Counted from the stretch's first letter, positions 14,723 through 23,223 are shown. The stretch is DNA of 24,660 bases from an uncultured Collinsella sp. (GCA_958452935.1 CAUDVX010000027.1:1-24660), one strand, 5' to 3'. Program-made: numbers and translations. The notes: generated from the sequence alone by a model not told the origin.

Positions 14723-16529
14723 AACCCTCATGGGCAGCATCCGCGACTATATGAAAGTCACTGTTGCCACGCCATTGCTCGTGCTTGGCGAGGTGCTCTG
14801 CGAGATGCTGATTCCATTTATCACCGCCAACCTGATCGACGCCATCAAAGACGGCACCACCGTAGCCGAGATGCTTCCCACCGCGGGCTTTTTGGTGCTC
14901 ATCGCGCTGACATCGCTGGCTTTTGGCGCCGCTGCCGGCGTCACCTGCAGCCACGCGAGTTGCGGCTTCGCCAAGAACCTGCGTCACGACCTGTTCTACA
15001 AGATCCAGACGTTCAGCTTTGCCAACATCGATGAGTTCTCGAGCTCCTCGCTCGTCACGCGCCTGACCACCGATATCAACAACGTTCAGCAGGCCTTTAT
15101 GATGATCATCCGCATCGCCGTGCGCGCGCCGTTGGTATTGATCTTCGCCTTTACCATGGCGTTTATCATGGGCGGCAGCGTCGCCATGGTCTACCTGATC
15201 ATCATTCCGCTGCTGGGCTTTGGACTGTTCTTTATCATCTTTAAGGTGCGCCCCATCTTCTCGCGCGTGTTCCACAAGTACGACGCCCTTAACGAGTCCG
15301 TCGAGGAAAACGTCACCGGCATGCGCGTAGTCAAGAGCTATGTGCGCGAAGACTTTGAGAAGGAGAAGTTCGCGACCGCCGCGCGCGACGTCCAGATGGA
15401 CTTCACTCGCGCCGAGAAACTGCTCGCCTTTAACAACCCCATGATGAACATCTGCGTCAACGGCGCGTTTGTCGTCATCATCTACCTGGGCTCCAAGCTC
15501 ATCATCACGAGCCAGGGAACGCTGTTCGACGTGGGCCAGCTCTCCTCGATCTTTACCTATGGCTTCCAGATCCTTATGAGCCTGATGCAGCTGTCGATGA
15601 TCTTTGTCATGGTGACCATGGCCGACGAATCGGCACACCGCATTACCGAGGTGCTGGCCGCCGAGCCCACGATCGCCGATCCCGCCGAGCCCGTGCTCGA
15701 GGTCGCCGACGGTTCCATCGACTTTGACCACGTGAGCTTTAAGTATTCCGCGCATGCGAAGCGCCAGGCGCTCGACGATATCGACCTGCACATTAAGAGC
15801 GGCGAGACCATCGGCATCATCGGCGGCACCGGTTCGGCCAAGTCCACGCTCGTAAACCTCATCGCCCGCCTGTACGACGCCACCGAGGGCACCGTGCGCG
15901 TGGGCGGCATGGACGTGCGCGACTACGACCTGGACGCCCTGCGCCACCAAGTGGCCATGGTGCTGCAGAAAAACGTGCTGTTTAGCGGCACCATCGCCGA
16001 GAACCTGCGCTGGGGCGACCCGAACGCCACCGACGAGGAAGTCCGCGAGGCGGCACATCTGGCCTGCGCCGATGAGTTTGTCGACGGCTTCCCCAAGGGC
16101 TACGACACCTGGATCGAGCAGGGCGGCTCCAATGTCTCGGGCGGTCAGAAGCAGCGCCTGTGCATTGCGCGTGCCCTGCTGCGTCGCCCCAAGATCTTGA
16201 TCCTGGACGACTCCACCAGCGCCGTCGACACCAAGACCGACGCCAAGATTCGCGCAGGGCTGGCAAGCTATCTGCCCAACACGACCAAGCTCATCATCGC
16301 CCAGCGCATCAGCTCCGTGCAGGATGCAGGCCGCATCATCGTCATGGAGGGTGGCCGTATCGCGCAGGTCGGCAACCATGACGAGCTGCTCAAGACGAGC
16401 GAGATCTACCGCGAGACCTTTACCTCGCAAAACAAGATGTCTGCCGAGGGCGAAGGGGCCGTCGAGGCCGACACCGAGGCATCCGCAACGCAAGCTCAGA
16501 CCCAGGAAGGAGGCGAGGCACATGAGTAA
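14715..16529 (+). CDS. ABC exporter half-transporter, degenerate-site subunit
   Basis: A 604-residue protein: six-helix transmembrane domain (about 15-315), then an ATPase domain (about 335-570). Walker A reads GGTGSAKST (370-378), with Ala375 in the usual Gly place. The signature is VSGGQ (474-478). Walker B, ILILDD (494-499), ends in Asp499 where an active ATPase has Glu. This fits the degenerate-site half of a heterodimeric exporter of the LmrCD/BmrCD type, paired with the next gene. GGAGG precedes the ATG. The C-terminal tail (about 575-604) is acidic and rich in Ala, Glu and Thr. The stop overlaps the next start (ATGAGTAA). The cargo is unknown; drugs, lipids or peptides are all possible. 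Confidence 0.92.
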   Translation: MIKTLMGSIRDYMKVTVATPLLVLGEVLCEMLIPFITANLIDAIKDGTTVAEMLPTAGFLVLIALTSLAFGAAAGVTCSHASCGFAKNLRHDLFYKIQTFSFANIDEFSSSSLVTRLTTDINNVQQAFMMIIRIAVRAPLVLIFAFTMAFIMGGSVAMVYLIIIPLLGFGLFFIIFKVRPIFSRVFHKYDALNESVEENVTGMRVVKSYVREDFEKEKFATAARDVQMDFTRAEKLLAFNNPMMNICVNGAFVVIIYLGSKLIITSQGTLFDVGQLSSIFTYGFQILMSLMQLSMIFVMVTMADESAHRITEVLAAEPTIADPAEPVLEVADGSIDFDHVSFKYSAHAKRQALDDIDLHIKSGETIGIIGGTGSAKSTLVNLIARLYDATEGTVRVGGMDVRDYDLDALRHQVAMVLQKNVLFSGTIAENLRWGDPNATDEEVREAAHLACADEFVDGFPKGYDTWIEQGGSNVSGGQKQRLCIARALLRRPKILILDDSTSAVDTKTDAKIRAGLASYLPNTTKLIIAQRISSVQDAGRIIVMEGGRIAQVGNHDELLKTSEIYRETFTSQNKMSAEGEGAVEADTEASATQAQTQEGGEAHE

Positions 16530-18441
16530 GGCAACGACCGCCGAGCGCGCGCTCAACCGCAAGGGCGGCACCATGTCGCGCCTCATCAAGACGCTCTTTG
16601 GCTTCTACCCCGTGCTTTTGCCCCTCGTCGTCGTCGGCGTGGTGCTCTGCGCCATCATCAACTCCATCGGCGCGACCTTCCTTCAGAGCGCCCTGCAGAT
16701 TATTAGCGAATCGTGGCAGTCGGGCGATTGGACGACCGCGCAGCCCAAGATTCTGCAGCTCGTGACCACCCTCGCCTGCATCTACGGCGTCGGCATCCTG
16801 TCCTCGCTCTTCTGGAACCGCGCCATGGCCATCGTCACGCAGGGCTCACTCGAGAAGCTGCGCGAGAAGATGTTCAACCGCATGCAGGACCTGCCGATTC
16901 GCTACTTCGACACGCACCAGCGCGGCGACATCATGAGCCACTACACCAACGACATCGACACGCTGCGCCAGATGATCAGCCAGTCGCTGCCCAACCTGCT
17001 CATGACGACCATCGTCATCGTCACGGTGTTCTTTATCATGCTGTACTACAGCGTTTGGATGTGCCTGGTCATTGTGGCCGGCGTCGTCTTTATGACCTTT
17101 ATGACCAAGCTGCTCGGTTCCAACTCCGCGCGTTTCTTTATTGCACAGCAGACCGAGCTCGGCGTGGTCGAGGGCCATATCGAGGAAGTCATGAACGGCC
17201 AGAAGGTCGTCAAGGCATTCTGCCACGAGTCTGCCGCCGAGGCCGATTTTGACGAGCGCAACGAAAAGCTCTTCGAGGTCTCGCAGAAGGCCAACATGTA
17301 CGCCAACATCCTCATGCCTATCCTTATGAACCTGGGCAACCTGCTCTACGTGTTGGTGGCCCTTGCCGGCGGCATTTTCCTGGCGCTGGGCGTGCCCAAC
17401 CTGAGCATCTCGGGTATGGCGCTGTCCATCGCCGTCGTGGTGCCGTTCCTCAACATGACCAAGCAGTTCTGCGGACAGATCGGCCAGATCTCGCAGCAGA
17501 TCAACGCCGTGGTCATGGGCCTCGCCGGCGCCGACCGCATCTTTGAGCTCATCGACGAGGAGCCCGAGGCCGACGAAGGCTACGTGACGCTCGTCAACGC
17601 GCAGGTGAACCCCGAGACTTGGGAGTTCGAGGAGGCCGACCACCACACCGGCATGTGGGCATGGAAACACCCGCACCGCGCAACCGGCGAGATCGAGTAC
17701 GTACCGCTGCGCGGCGACCTGGTCATGGACAACGTCGACTTTGGCTACACGCCCGACCACGAGGTGCTGCACGGCGTGTCCGTGTTTGCCAAGCCGGGCC
17801 AGAAGGTCGCGTTTGTCGGCGCCACCGGTGCGGGCAAGACGACCATCACCAACCTCATCAACCGCTTCTATGACATCGCCGACGGCAAGATTCGCTACGA
17901 CGGCATCAACGTCAACAAGATCCGCAAGGCCGATCTGCGCCGCTCGCTGGGCGTGGTGCTGCAGGACGTGAACCTGTTCACCGGCACCGTGATGGATAAC
18001 ATCCGCTACGGCAACCTGGATGCGACCGACGAGGAGTGCATCGCGGCGGCAAAGCTCGCGGGCGCGGACGACTTTATCACTCGCCTGCCCGACGGCTACG
18101 ACACGATGCTCACCGGCAACGGCGCACAGCTGTCGCAGGGCCAGCGCCAGCTGATTTCGATCGCACGTGCCGCCGTCGCCGATCCGCCGGCAATGATTCT
18201 GGACGAGGCCACGAGCTCCATCGACACCCGCACCGAGGCCATCGTGCAGGCAGGCATGGATAAGCTCATGGAAGGTCGCACGACGTTTGTCATCGCGCAC
18301 CGCCTGTCCACCGTGCGCAACTCCGACGCGATCATCTGCCTGGACCACGGCCGCATCATCGAGCGCGGTAACCACGACGAGCTGATCGCCAAGCGCGGGT
18401 ATTACTACCAGCTCTATACCGGAGCGTTTGAGCTGGAGTAG
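16522..18441 (+). CDS. ABC exporter half-transporter, catalytic-site subunit
   Basis: A 639-residue partner of the preceding protein. Transmembrane domain about 28-345, ATPase domain about 398-639. Walker A is GATGAGKT (433-440), Walker B AMILDE (557-562) with the catalytic Glu562, and the signature is a variant, LSQGQ (537-541). In the heterodimer the intact site would pair this Walker A/B with the partner's VSGGQ, and the weak site would pair the partner's Asp499 with this LSQGQ. A 45-residue insert (about 353-398, with HTGMWAWKHPH) between the two domains recurs in this exporter subfamily, as I recall. The ATG at 16522 follows GGAGG; the frame is open upstream but overlaps the previous gene. 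It ends before terminators at 18453-18602. Confidence 0.92.
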   Translation: MSKATTAERALNRKGGTMSRLIKTLFGFYPVLLPLVVVGVVLCAIINSIGATFLQSALQIISESWQSGDWTTAQPKILQLVTTLACIYGVGILSSLFWNRAMAIVTQGSLEKLREKMFNRMQDLPIRYFDTHQRGDIMSHYTNDIDTLRQMISQSLPNLLMTTIVIVTVFFIMLYYSVWMCLVIVAGVVFMTFMTKLLGSNSARFFIAQQTELGVVEGHIEEVMNGQKVVKAFCHESAAEADFDERNEKLFEVSQKANMYANILMPILMNLGNLLYVLVALAGGIFLALGVPNLSISGMALSIAVVVPFLNMTKQFCGQIGQISQQINAVVMGLAGADRIFELIDEEPEADEGYVTLVNAQVNPETWEFEEADHHTGMWAWKHPHRATGEIEYVPLRGDLVMDNVDFGYTPDHEVLHGVSVFAKPGQKVAFVGATGAGKTTITNLINRFYDIADGKIRYDGINVNKIRKADLRRSLGVVLQDVNLFTGTVMDNIRYGNLDATDEECIAAAKLAGADDFITRLPDGYDTMLTGNGAQLSQGQRQLISIARAAVADPPAMILDEATSSIDTRTEAIVQAGMDKLMEGRTTFVIAHRLSTVRNSDAIICLDHGRIIERGNHDELIAKRGYYYQLYTGAFELE

Positions 18442-18452
18442 CTCGGCCCGCC

Positions 18453-18534
18453 GAGATGGCCGATTTGCCGCTCATTCGTCGGGCATGACCCTAAGGTCAA
18501 TGCCCTCCTCTTTCGGGGCAAATCGACTCATCTC
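18453..18534. repeat. Long imperfect nested hairpin after the ABC genes
   Basis: The outer arms GAGATGGCCGATTTGCCGC (18453-18471) and GGGGCAAATCGACTCATCTC (18515-18534) pair imperfectly. An inner hairpin, GGGCATGACC (18481-18490) with GGTCAATGCCC (18495-18505), has one bulge and a CTAA loop. The layout resembles the nested hairpin at 84-183. It begins 12 bp after the ABC stop. Confidence 0.6.
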
Positions 18535-18565
18535 AGCGACCCAAACACAATACGCCGCAACGAAT

Positions 18566-18602
18566 AAAGCCTCCGCAGCACACACGAGCTGCGGGGGCTT
18601 TT
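18566..18602. terminator. Terminator between convergent ABC and GGDEF genes
   Basis: AAAGCCTCCGCAGC (18566-18579) pairs with GCTGCGGGGGCTTT (18588-18601) over 14 bp with one wobble around an 8-base loop, ending in TTTT. The matching A-run on the left makes it usable from both strands. Confidence 0.85.
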
Positions 18603-18624
18603 CTATGCCCTCTGTTGTTACAAG

Positions 18625-19716
18625 CTACCGTTCCTCGCGTTGCAGTCCGGCTGCCTCAGCTGTCTTTACACGGTTCTTATCGACGTACATGTTCTTGTCG
18701 GCCTGGGAAAAGAGCTCGCGCATCGTAGGCGGTTCATCAAAATCACTGGAAAGCGCATAGCCCACCGCATAGCTAATAGGCATGTCGGGGTGAGCCTCGG
18801 AATACTCGTTCACGTTCGCACGAACCCAAGCGAGACAGGACTCCACGGCAGCTCGATCGGTATCCCACAGCACCGCGATAAACTCATCGCCGCCGTCGCG
18901 GCCCACAAAGCAGGTCTCGGACGCCACGTGCCCCAGCTGCTGGGCAAAAGAACGGATGTATTCGTCGCCCTTCTCGTGGCCGAAGCTGTTGTTGACCGTA
19001 TGCAGATTGTTAAGGTCGAAGACGCACACCGCAACGGGCACCTCCGCGGAGACAGGCTGCTCCTGCCCCAAGATCTCCTCGCACTTGTTCTTGTTGGGCA
19101 GTCCCGTGGCTTCGTCGAGATAGACTTTGCTCTGCAGCTCGCGATTGAGCGCGGCAGTTCGCACCGCGCGAACAAGTTCAACCGCAAAGGTCGCCACCAA
19201 TCCCATGATGTCGATGATCACCAAGCCCTCGAGATAGTTGAGCGCCGACGCCTTCTCCTGAGAGTAGTCCTCTGCGAGTCGCGTAGCATCGTCGCAAATG
19301 CCAAAGAACTCCTCGCTCATGGCGATGATGTCAGTGTTCTCGTAGCCGACTTCGCGCACGCGGACGATCTCGGCACAAAGCTCATCATAATAATTTGCAA
19401 GCTCGGTCATTTTTGCCTGATACTCGTCGTCGTCGAGACGGACGAGGTTGAGGTCGTCACTTCCGTAACGCAAACCGTTGATGTATGAATCCACGGCTTT
19501 GAGCAGGTCATCTTGAGGCTGGCCCGCGTCCTCGAGCTTAACGATTCGCTGCGTGGTACCGCGCACCAGACCGGCGTAGTTGACCACGCGCGCCGTGCCC
19601 TGGATATCGGAGACGAGCAGCATAACGTTGATGAAGAAGAAGATGAGAACTGCCGTGAGCACCATCATGAGCAGGCGCACCGCCTGGCTGGCCTTCTTGG
19701 CGACAGAAGTATTCAC
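18625..19716 (-). CDS. Membrane-bound GGDEF protein (putative diguanylate cyclase)
   Basis: A 363-residue protein from the chosen start. Two helices (about 13-36 and 162-182) flank an extracytoplasmic sensor region of about 125 residues that is mostly helical and Asp/Glu-rich. It vaguely recalls PilJ-type sensors (GLVRGTTQRIVKLE), a weak resemblance. The GGDEF domain (about 195-350) has DLNNLHTVNNSFGHEKGDEYI and an intact GGDEF at 275-279, so c-di-GMP synthesis is likely. I see no RxxD inhibitory site before it and no EAL or other output domain. I use GTG at 19716 because GGGGGA lies nine bases upstream. GTG at 19773 would add 19 residues without a ribosome site. Confidence 0.85.
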   Translation of the reverse strand: MNTSVAKKASQAVRLLMMVLTAVLIFFFINVMLLVSDIQGTARVVNYAGLVRGTTQRIVKLEDAGQPQDDLLKAVDSYINGLRYGSDDLNLVRLDDDEYQAKMTELANYYDELCAEIVRVREVGYENTDIIAMSEEFFGICDDATRLAEDYSQEKASALNYLEGLVIIDIMGLVATFAVELVRAVRTAALNRELQSKVYLDEATGLPNKNKCEEILGQEQPVSAEVPVAVCVFDLNNLHTVNNSFGHEKGDEYIRSFAQQLGHVASETCFVGRDGGDEFIAVLWDTDRAAVESCLAWVRANVNEYSEAHPDMPISYAVGYALSSDFDEPPTMRELFSQADKNMYVDKNRVKTAEAAGLQREER

Positions 19717-19836
19717 AAGTTCAATCCCCCAAATGGCAAAAGTGCAGGTAGCACGCAGTGTGCTGAAATTCACGTGAGGTCAACTCTACCAGATGATTTT
19801 TCTAGGACGGGGATTAAAGAATCATCGACACGATAG

Positions 19837-20715
19837 CTATTTGAGAAGTTGTGCCATGGCGTTGACGAATTTCTGGACTTGGAGGGTTGGCTCGAGCGGA
19901 TAGTGCAAAAAGACCGGCACCTCTCGCCCGCACAGGAACGGCACGCCCACAAAGGCCGGGTGCACGCCCGACCATGCGCCGCAGGTAAGCACCGCATCGC
20001 CCTTTTCCTCCGCCTCGTTAAAGAGCGCAAAGTCGAAGCTATCCACATCGATCACGTCCACGCCGCCGTCGGCCAAAAGGTCGATGCGCAGGCTGTCCAT
20101 GGCGTCGTTGCCGTGGCGCAGTACGCGCAGACGCATACCCTCCAAGTCGGCGACCGTAATGCGATTCTTGCGCGTCAACGGGCTCGTGCGCGGCAGGTCG
20201 ATATAAAACGGCACGTTGACAATGCGGAGCTTTTGACAGGTGTCGCCCCAGCGCGGGGTCGAAAAACTCGACTGCACTACATCCACCTCGCGACCAAGGC
20301 TGCGCATGACGGATTCGCGCTCGTCGTAGAGGTCGCTTACCGGCACGATCTCAAATCGCAGCGATGGTTCCAGATCGTGCACACCCGTCCACATCGACAG
20401 CGTCTGGCGCCCCGGGCACATCATCGACACCCCCAGGCGCACGGCACCGCCATCACCCGCCGCGCGTCGGGCGCGTCGCAACGCATCCTCGGACTGGCGC
20501 ATGATTGAGCGCGCGTCGTCCACCAGCAGAGCACCGGCCGGTGTCACCTTGACGCCCGAGTGCGAGCGCTCGAACAGTGTGATGCCGAACTCGGCCTCGA
20601 AGCCCGACACCTGCTTGACGAGCGCCGGAGTCGACACGCGCAATTTTGCCGCCGCACGCGAGAAGCTTCCCAGCTCCGCGGCGGCCGATATGGCCTCAAG
20701 TCGTCGATCGTACAC
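19837..20715 (-). CDS. LysR-family transcriptional regulator
   Basis: A 292-residue regulator. The winged helix-turn-helix occupies residues 1-60 (LEAISAAAELGSFSRAAAKLRVSTPALVKQVSGFEAEFGITLFERS). An effector-binding domain of two lobes covers about 90-292. I start it at GTG 20715, where GGGAGA lies seven bases upstream; the longer frame to 20796 adds 27 residues not seen in LysR proteins. It is divergent from the dehydrogenase-transporter cluster at 20950-24264, the classic arrangement for a LysR activator of a catabolic operon. The coinducer would be the substrate or an intermediate, unknown here. Candidate binding sites are the ACCTGCG repeats at 20766-20893. Confidence 0.9.
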   Translation of the reverse strand: MYDRRLEAISAAAELGSFSRAAAKLRVSTPALVKQVSGFEAEFGITLFERSHSGVKVTPAGALLVDDARSIMRQSEDALRRARRAAGDGGAVRLGVSMMCPGRQTLSMWTGVHDLEPSLRFEIVPVSDLYDERESVMRSLGREVDVVQSSFSTPRWGDTCQKLRIVNVPFYIDLPRTSPLTRKNRITVADLEGMRLRVLRHGNDAMDSLRIDLLADGGVDVIDVDSFDFALFNEAEEKGDAVLTCGAWSGVHPAFVGVPFLCGREVPVFLHYPLEPTLQVQKFVNAMAQLLK

Positions 20716-20765
20716 GTCAATCTCCCGTTTTCGCGCCCGTGACCGCATGGTGCCACAGGGGGGTT

Positions 20766-20893
20766 GTTTTCGCAGGTCACGCGCTCGGTTAAGCATAAAC
20801 TACATCGCACAGTGTAAACCTGCGGTTAACGCCATTCTAACAAATATGCAATTCACCTGCGCAAATGCAAAGCATACGATAACCTGCGAAAAC
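20766..20893. promoter_or_regulatory. Divergent LysR/SDR control region with four ACCTGCG repeats
   Basis: ACCTGCG occurs forward at 20818-20824, 20855-20861 and 20882-20888, and reversed at 20771-20777. The outermost two extend to a 12-bp inverted pair, GTTTTCGCAGGT (20766-20777) and ACCTGCGAAAAC (20882-20893). A possible promoter for the SDR gene is TTCACC (20852-20857), 17 bp, TACGAT (20875-20880), so one repeat overlaps the -35 and another lies just past the -10. These are likely regulator sites, probably for the LysR protein. Confidence 0.5.
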
Positions 20894-20949
20894 CACGTGG
20901 GTCGATTAATGGGAACGACCCACCGGGAGGTACAAGAAGGGAAGTTTCT

Positions 20950-21831
20950 ATGAGCAACTGGCTTAAGCTCGAGGGCGATGTTTGCGCCGTGACTGGCGCG
21001 CTCGGCGGTATGGGCGTCGAGATTTGCCGCGAGTTCGCCCGCAACGGCGCCAACGTCGTCCTGCTCGACCTGGACGAGGAAAAGGTCAAGGCCGCAGCCG
21101 CCGACCTCGCCGCCGAGTTTGGCATCCACGCCGAGGGTTACAAGATGAACGCCACCGACGAGGCCGAGGTTCAGGCCGCCGTCGACGCCACCATCGCCGA
21201 CTTCGGCCGCGTCGACGTTCTCGTCAACACCGCCGGCATCCTGCGCTTCGCCGCCATGGAGGACCTGCCGCTGAGCGACTGGGAGCAGGTGCTCAACGTC
21301 AACCTCACCGGTTACTTCATCACCTCGCAGCGCTTTGGTCGCGAGATGATCAAGGCCGGCCAGGGCCGCCTGGTGCACATCTCGACCGTCGCCAGCCACT
21401 CCCCCGAGACGTTCTCGGGCGTGTACAGCTCCACCAAGGCCGGCGTCAACATGATGTCCAAGATGCTCGCTGCCGAGTGGGGCCCCTACGGCGTGCGTTC
21501 CAACTGCGTCGAGCCCTGCTTCGTCAAGACCCCGATGTCGGCCAATTTCTACGCCGACCCCGAGGTCGAAAAGAGCCGCAGCCGTCTAATCGCCACGCGC
21601 CGCATCGGCGAGGTCAGCGATATCGCCAACGCCGTCATGTTCCTGGCATCCAAGCGCTCGGACTTTACCACCGGCGACGCCATCAAGGTCGACGGCGGCT
21701 TCTCCAACATGATGGGCGACCTCACCGCCAAGCCCGGCGGCCGTCGCGCCTATGCCGACAACTACCTTAAGAACAAGGGCGTCGAGCTCTGGTCCGATGA
21801 GTCCGGCGTCGCCAAGCCGACCGACCAGTAA
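20950..21831 (+). CDS. Short-chain dehydrogenase/reductase (SDR)
   Basis: A 293-residue NAD(P)-dependent oxidoreductase of the classical SDR fold. TGALGGMG (15-22) binds the cofactor, and Asp40 after the second strand (VVLLDLD) suggests NAD(H). NTAG lies at 93-96, NVN at 117-119, and the YxxxK pair is Tyr159 and Lys163. The usual catalytic serine, 13 residues before the tyrosine, is Thr146 here (HISTVAS). About 35 residues after the normal SDR end (GRRAYADNYLKNKGVELWSDESG) form an unusual extension. GAAGGGAAG precedes the ATG. It leads a cluster with an OFA transporter and a Gfo/Idh enzyme, suggesting oxidation of an imported polyol, cyclitol or hydroxy acid. The substrate is not identifiable. 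Confidence 0.9.
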   Translation: MSNWLKLEGDVCAVTGALGGMGVEICREFARNGANVVLLDLDEEKVKAAAADLAAEFGIHAEGYKMNATDEAEVQAAVDATIADFGRVDVLVNTAGILRFAAMEDLPLSDWEQVLNVNLTGYFITSQRFGREMIKAGQGRLVHISTVASHSPETFSGVYSSTKAGVNMMSKMLAAEWGPYGVRSNCVEPCFVKTPMSANFYADPEVEKSRSRLIATRRIGEVSDIANAVMFLASKRSDFTTGDAIKVDGGFSNMMGDLTAKPGGRRAYADNYLKNKGVELWSDESGVAKPTDQ

Positions 21832-21897
21832 ACCAACCTGACAGGGAGGCCCCGCGGACACGCCCGCTCCTCCCCCATATCGATTAGAAAGAGTCCA

Positions 21898-23154
21898 ATG
21901 GCTTCCACCAACTCCAACAAGGGTCGCGCCGTCGTGCTTTCCGCCGCGTGCGTCACCATGTTCTTCATCAGCTCCATCGCGCTGTATTCCGTCGTGAGCA
22001 AGAACCTGCTCGCCGTCTACCCCGAGTGGTCCAGCGCCCTTACCTGGGCTTTCCCCGTCTTCCAGACCATCATGGCCGTGACGGGCATCTTCGCCGGCCG
22101 CATCTCCGACAAGATCGGTCCGCGCAACGTCGTAATCGCCGCCGCCGTGTTCTACGGCGTGGGCTGGTTCATGTCCGGCACCGTCACCGAGCCGTGGCAG
22201 TTCTACCTGTGGTTCTCGCTCGTCGCCGCCATCGGCAACGGCCTGGGCTACAACCCGGCGCTCACCACCGGCCAAAAGTGGTTCATCGACAAGAAGGGTC
22301 TCGCCTCCGGCATCACCCTGGCCGCTTCGACCGCCGGCCCCGCCGTGCTGTCCCCGGTGCTCGCCTCGCTGCTCATCCCTAGCCTGGGTATCTTTGGCGC
22401 CCTTAAGGCGCTCGGCGTCATCTTCTTTGTGATGATCGCCGCCTCCGCCCTGTTCCTGAAGGCCCCCGAGGCCGGTTGGCTGCCCGAGGGCTTCGAGGCC
22501 CCCAAGGGCGGCGCACACGCCGGCACCTTCGGCGACCTCACCCCGGGCGAGATGGTTAAGACCCCGCGCTTCTGGGTCCTCATCGTCACCTTCGCCTTTG
22601 CCGCCACCGCGGGCACCCTGCTCGTGGGCAAGGTTGCCTCCATCGCCGCCGTCCAGCTCTTCGCCGACCCCACGAGCGCCGCGGCCGTCGCCCTCGGCGG
22701 CGTGGTCGTCTCCGTCAACACCTGCGCCAACCTGGTTGGTCGTCTGTCCTTTGGCCAGATCATCGACAAGCTCGGCGCCTACAAGTCGCTGCTCATCAGC
22801 CTTGTCGTCACCATCATCGCGCTCGTCATCATGTCGATGAGCTTTACGCAGGCCATGTTCTTTGTGGCGCTCGCCCTGCTCGGCTTTAGCTTTGGCGCCC
22901 TGCTCGTCATCTACCCGCCGCTCACCGGTGGCGCCTTTGGTACCAGCAACATCGGCGTCAACTACGGCATCATGTTTTTGGGCTATGCCGCTTCCACCTG
23001 GATCAGCCAGCCCATCACCGCCGTGCTGTATCACGCCGAGGCTGGCAGCGCCGCCTACCAGCAGTCCTTCTACGGCGCCATCGTGATCGCCGCCATCGCC
23101 GTCGTGCTCACCGTCTACATGATGGTCTCCGACAGCAAGAAGAAGTCCGCCTAG
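21898..23154 (+). CDS. MFS transporter, oxalate/formate antiporter (OFA) family
   Basis: A 418-residue, twelve-helix transporter. The first helix, AVVLSAACVTMFFISSIALYSVVSKNL, with WSSALTWAFPVFQTIMAVTGIFAGRISDKIGPRNV and later GLGYNPALTTGQKWFIDKKGLASGITLAAS, follows the OFA pattern, including the loop 2-3 motif GRISDKIGPR. OFA members carry small carboxylates in or out, but many are uncharacterised. It sits 66 bp after the SDR gene; a small hairpin (GGGAGG at 21844-21849 with CCTCCC at 21869-21874) lies between them. A weak AGAAAGAG precedes the ATG. As the only transporter in the cluster, it probably imports the compound that the two dehydrogenases oxidise. Confidence 0.9.
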   Translation: MASTNSNKGRAVVLSAACVTMFFISSIALYSVVSKNLLAVYPEWSSALTWAFPVFQTIMAVTGIFAGRISDKIGPRNVVIAAAVFYGVGWFMSGTVTEPWQFYLWFSLVAAIGNGLGYNPALTTGQKWFIDKKGLASGITLAASTAGPAVLSPVLASLLIPSLGIFGALKALGVIFFVMIAASALFLKAPEAGWLPEGFEAPKGGAHAGTFGDLTPGEMVKTPRFWVLIVTFAFAATAGTLLVGKVASIAAVQLFADPTSAAAVALGGVVVSVNTCANLVGRLSFGQIIDKLGAYKSLLISLVVTIIALVIMSMSFTQAMFFVALALLGFSFGALLVIYPPLTGGAFGTSNIGVNYGIMFLGYAASTWISQPITAVLYHAEAGSAAYQQSFYGAIVIAAIAVVLTVYMMVSDSKKKSA

Positions 23155-23162
23155 TTTTACCG

Positions 23163-23193
23163 ATGCGACAAAGGGACTGCCCCTTTGTCGCAT
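23163..23193. repeat. Dispersed hairpin repeat, copy 2
   Basis: ATGCGACAAAGGG (23163-23175) and CCCTTTGTCGCAT (23181-23193) form a perfect 13-bp stem with an ACTGC loop. It repeats the hairpin at 2239-2270 almost exactly. It lies nine bases after the MFS stop and 30 bases before the Gfo/Idh start. No T-run follows, so it need not end transcription. Confidence 0.8.
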
Positions 23194-23223
23194 TCCACCG
23201 GCCACCAGTATTAAGGAGTCGAA

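Noticed and set aside
14646..16589. Very long open frame on the minus strand, opposite the first ABC gene; similar ones at 16846-18375 and 21586-23769
   Set aside because: They mirror well-supported genes in high-G+C DNA. Their products are rich in His, Gly, Asp and Val without domains, a known effect of codon bias on the opposite strand.
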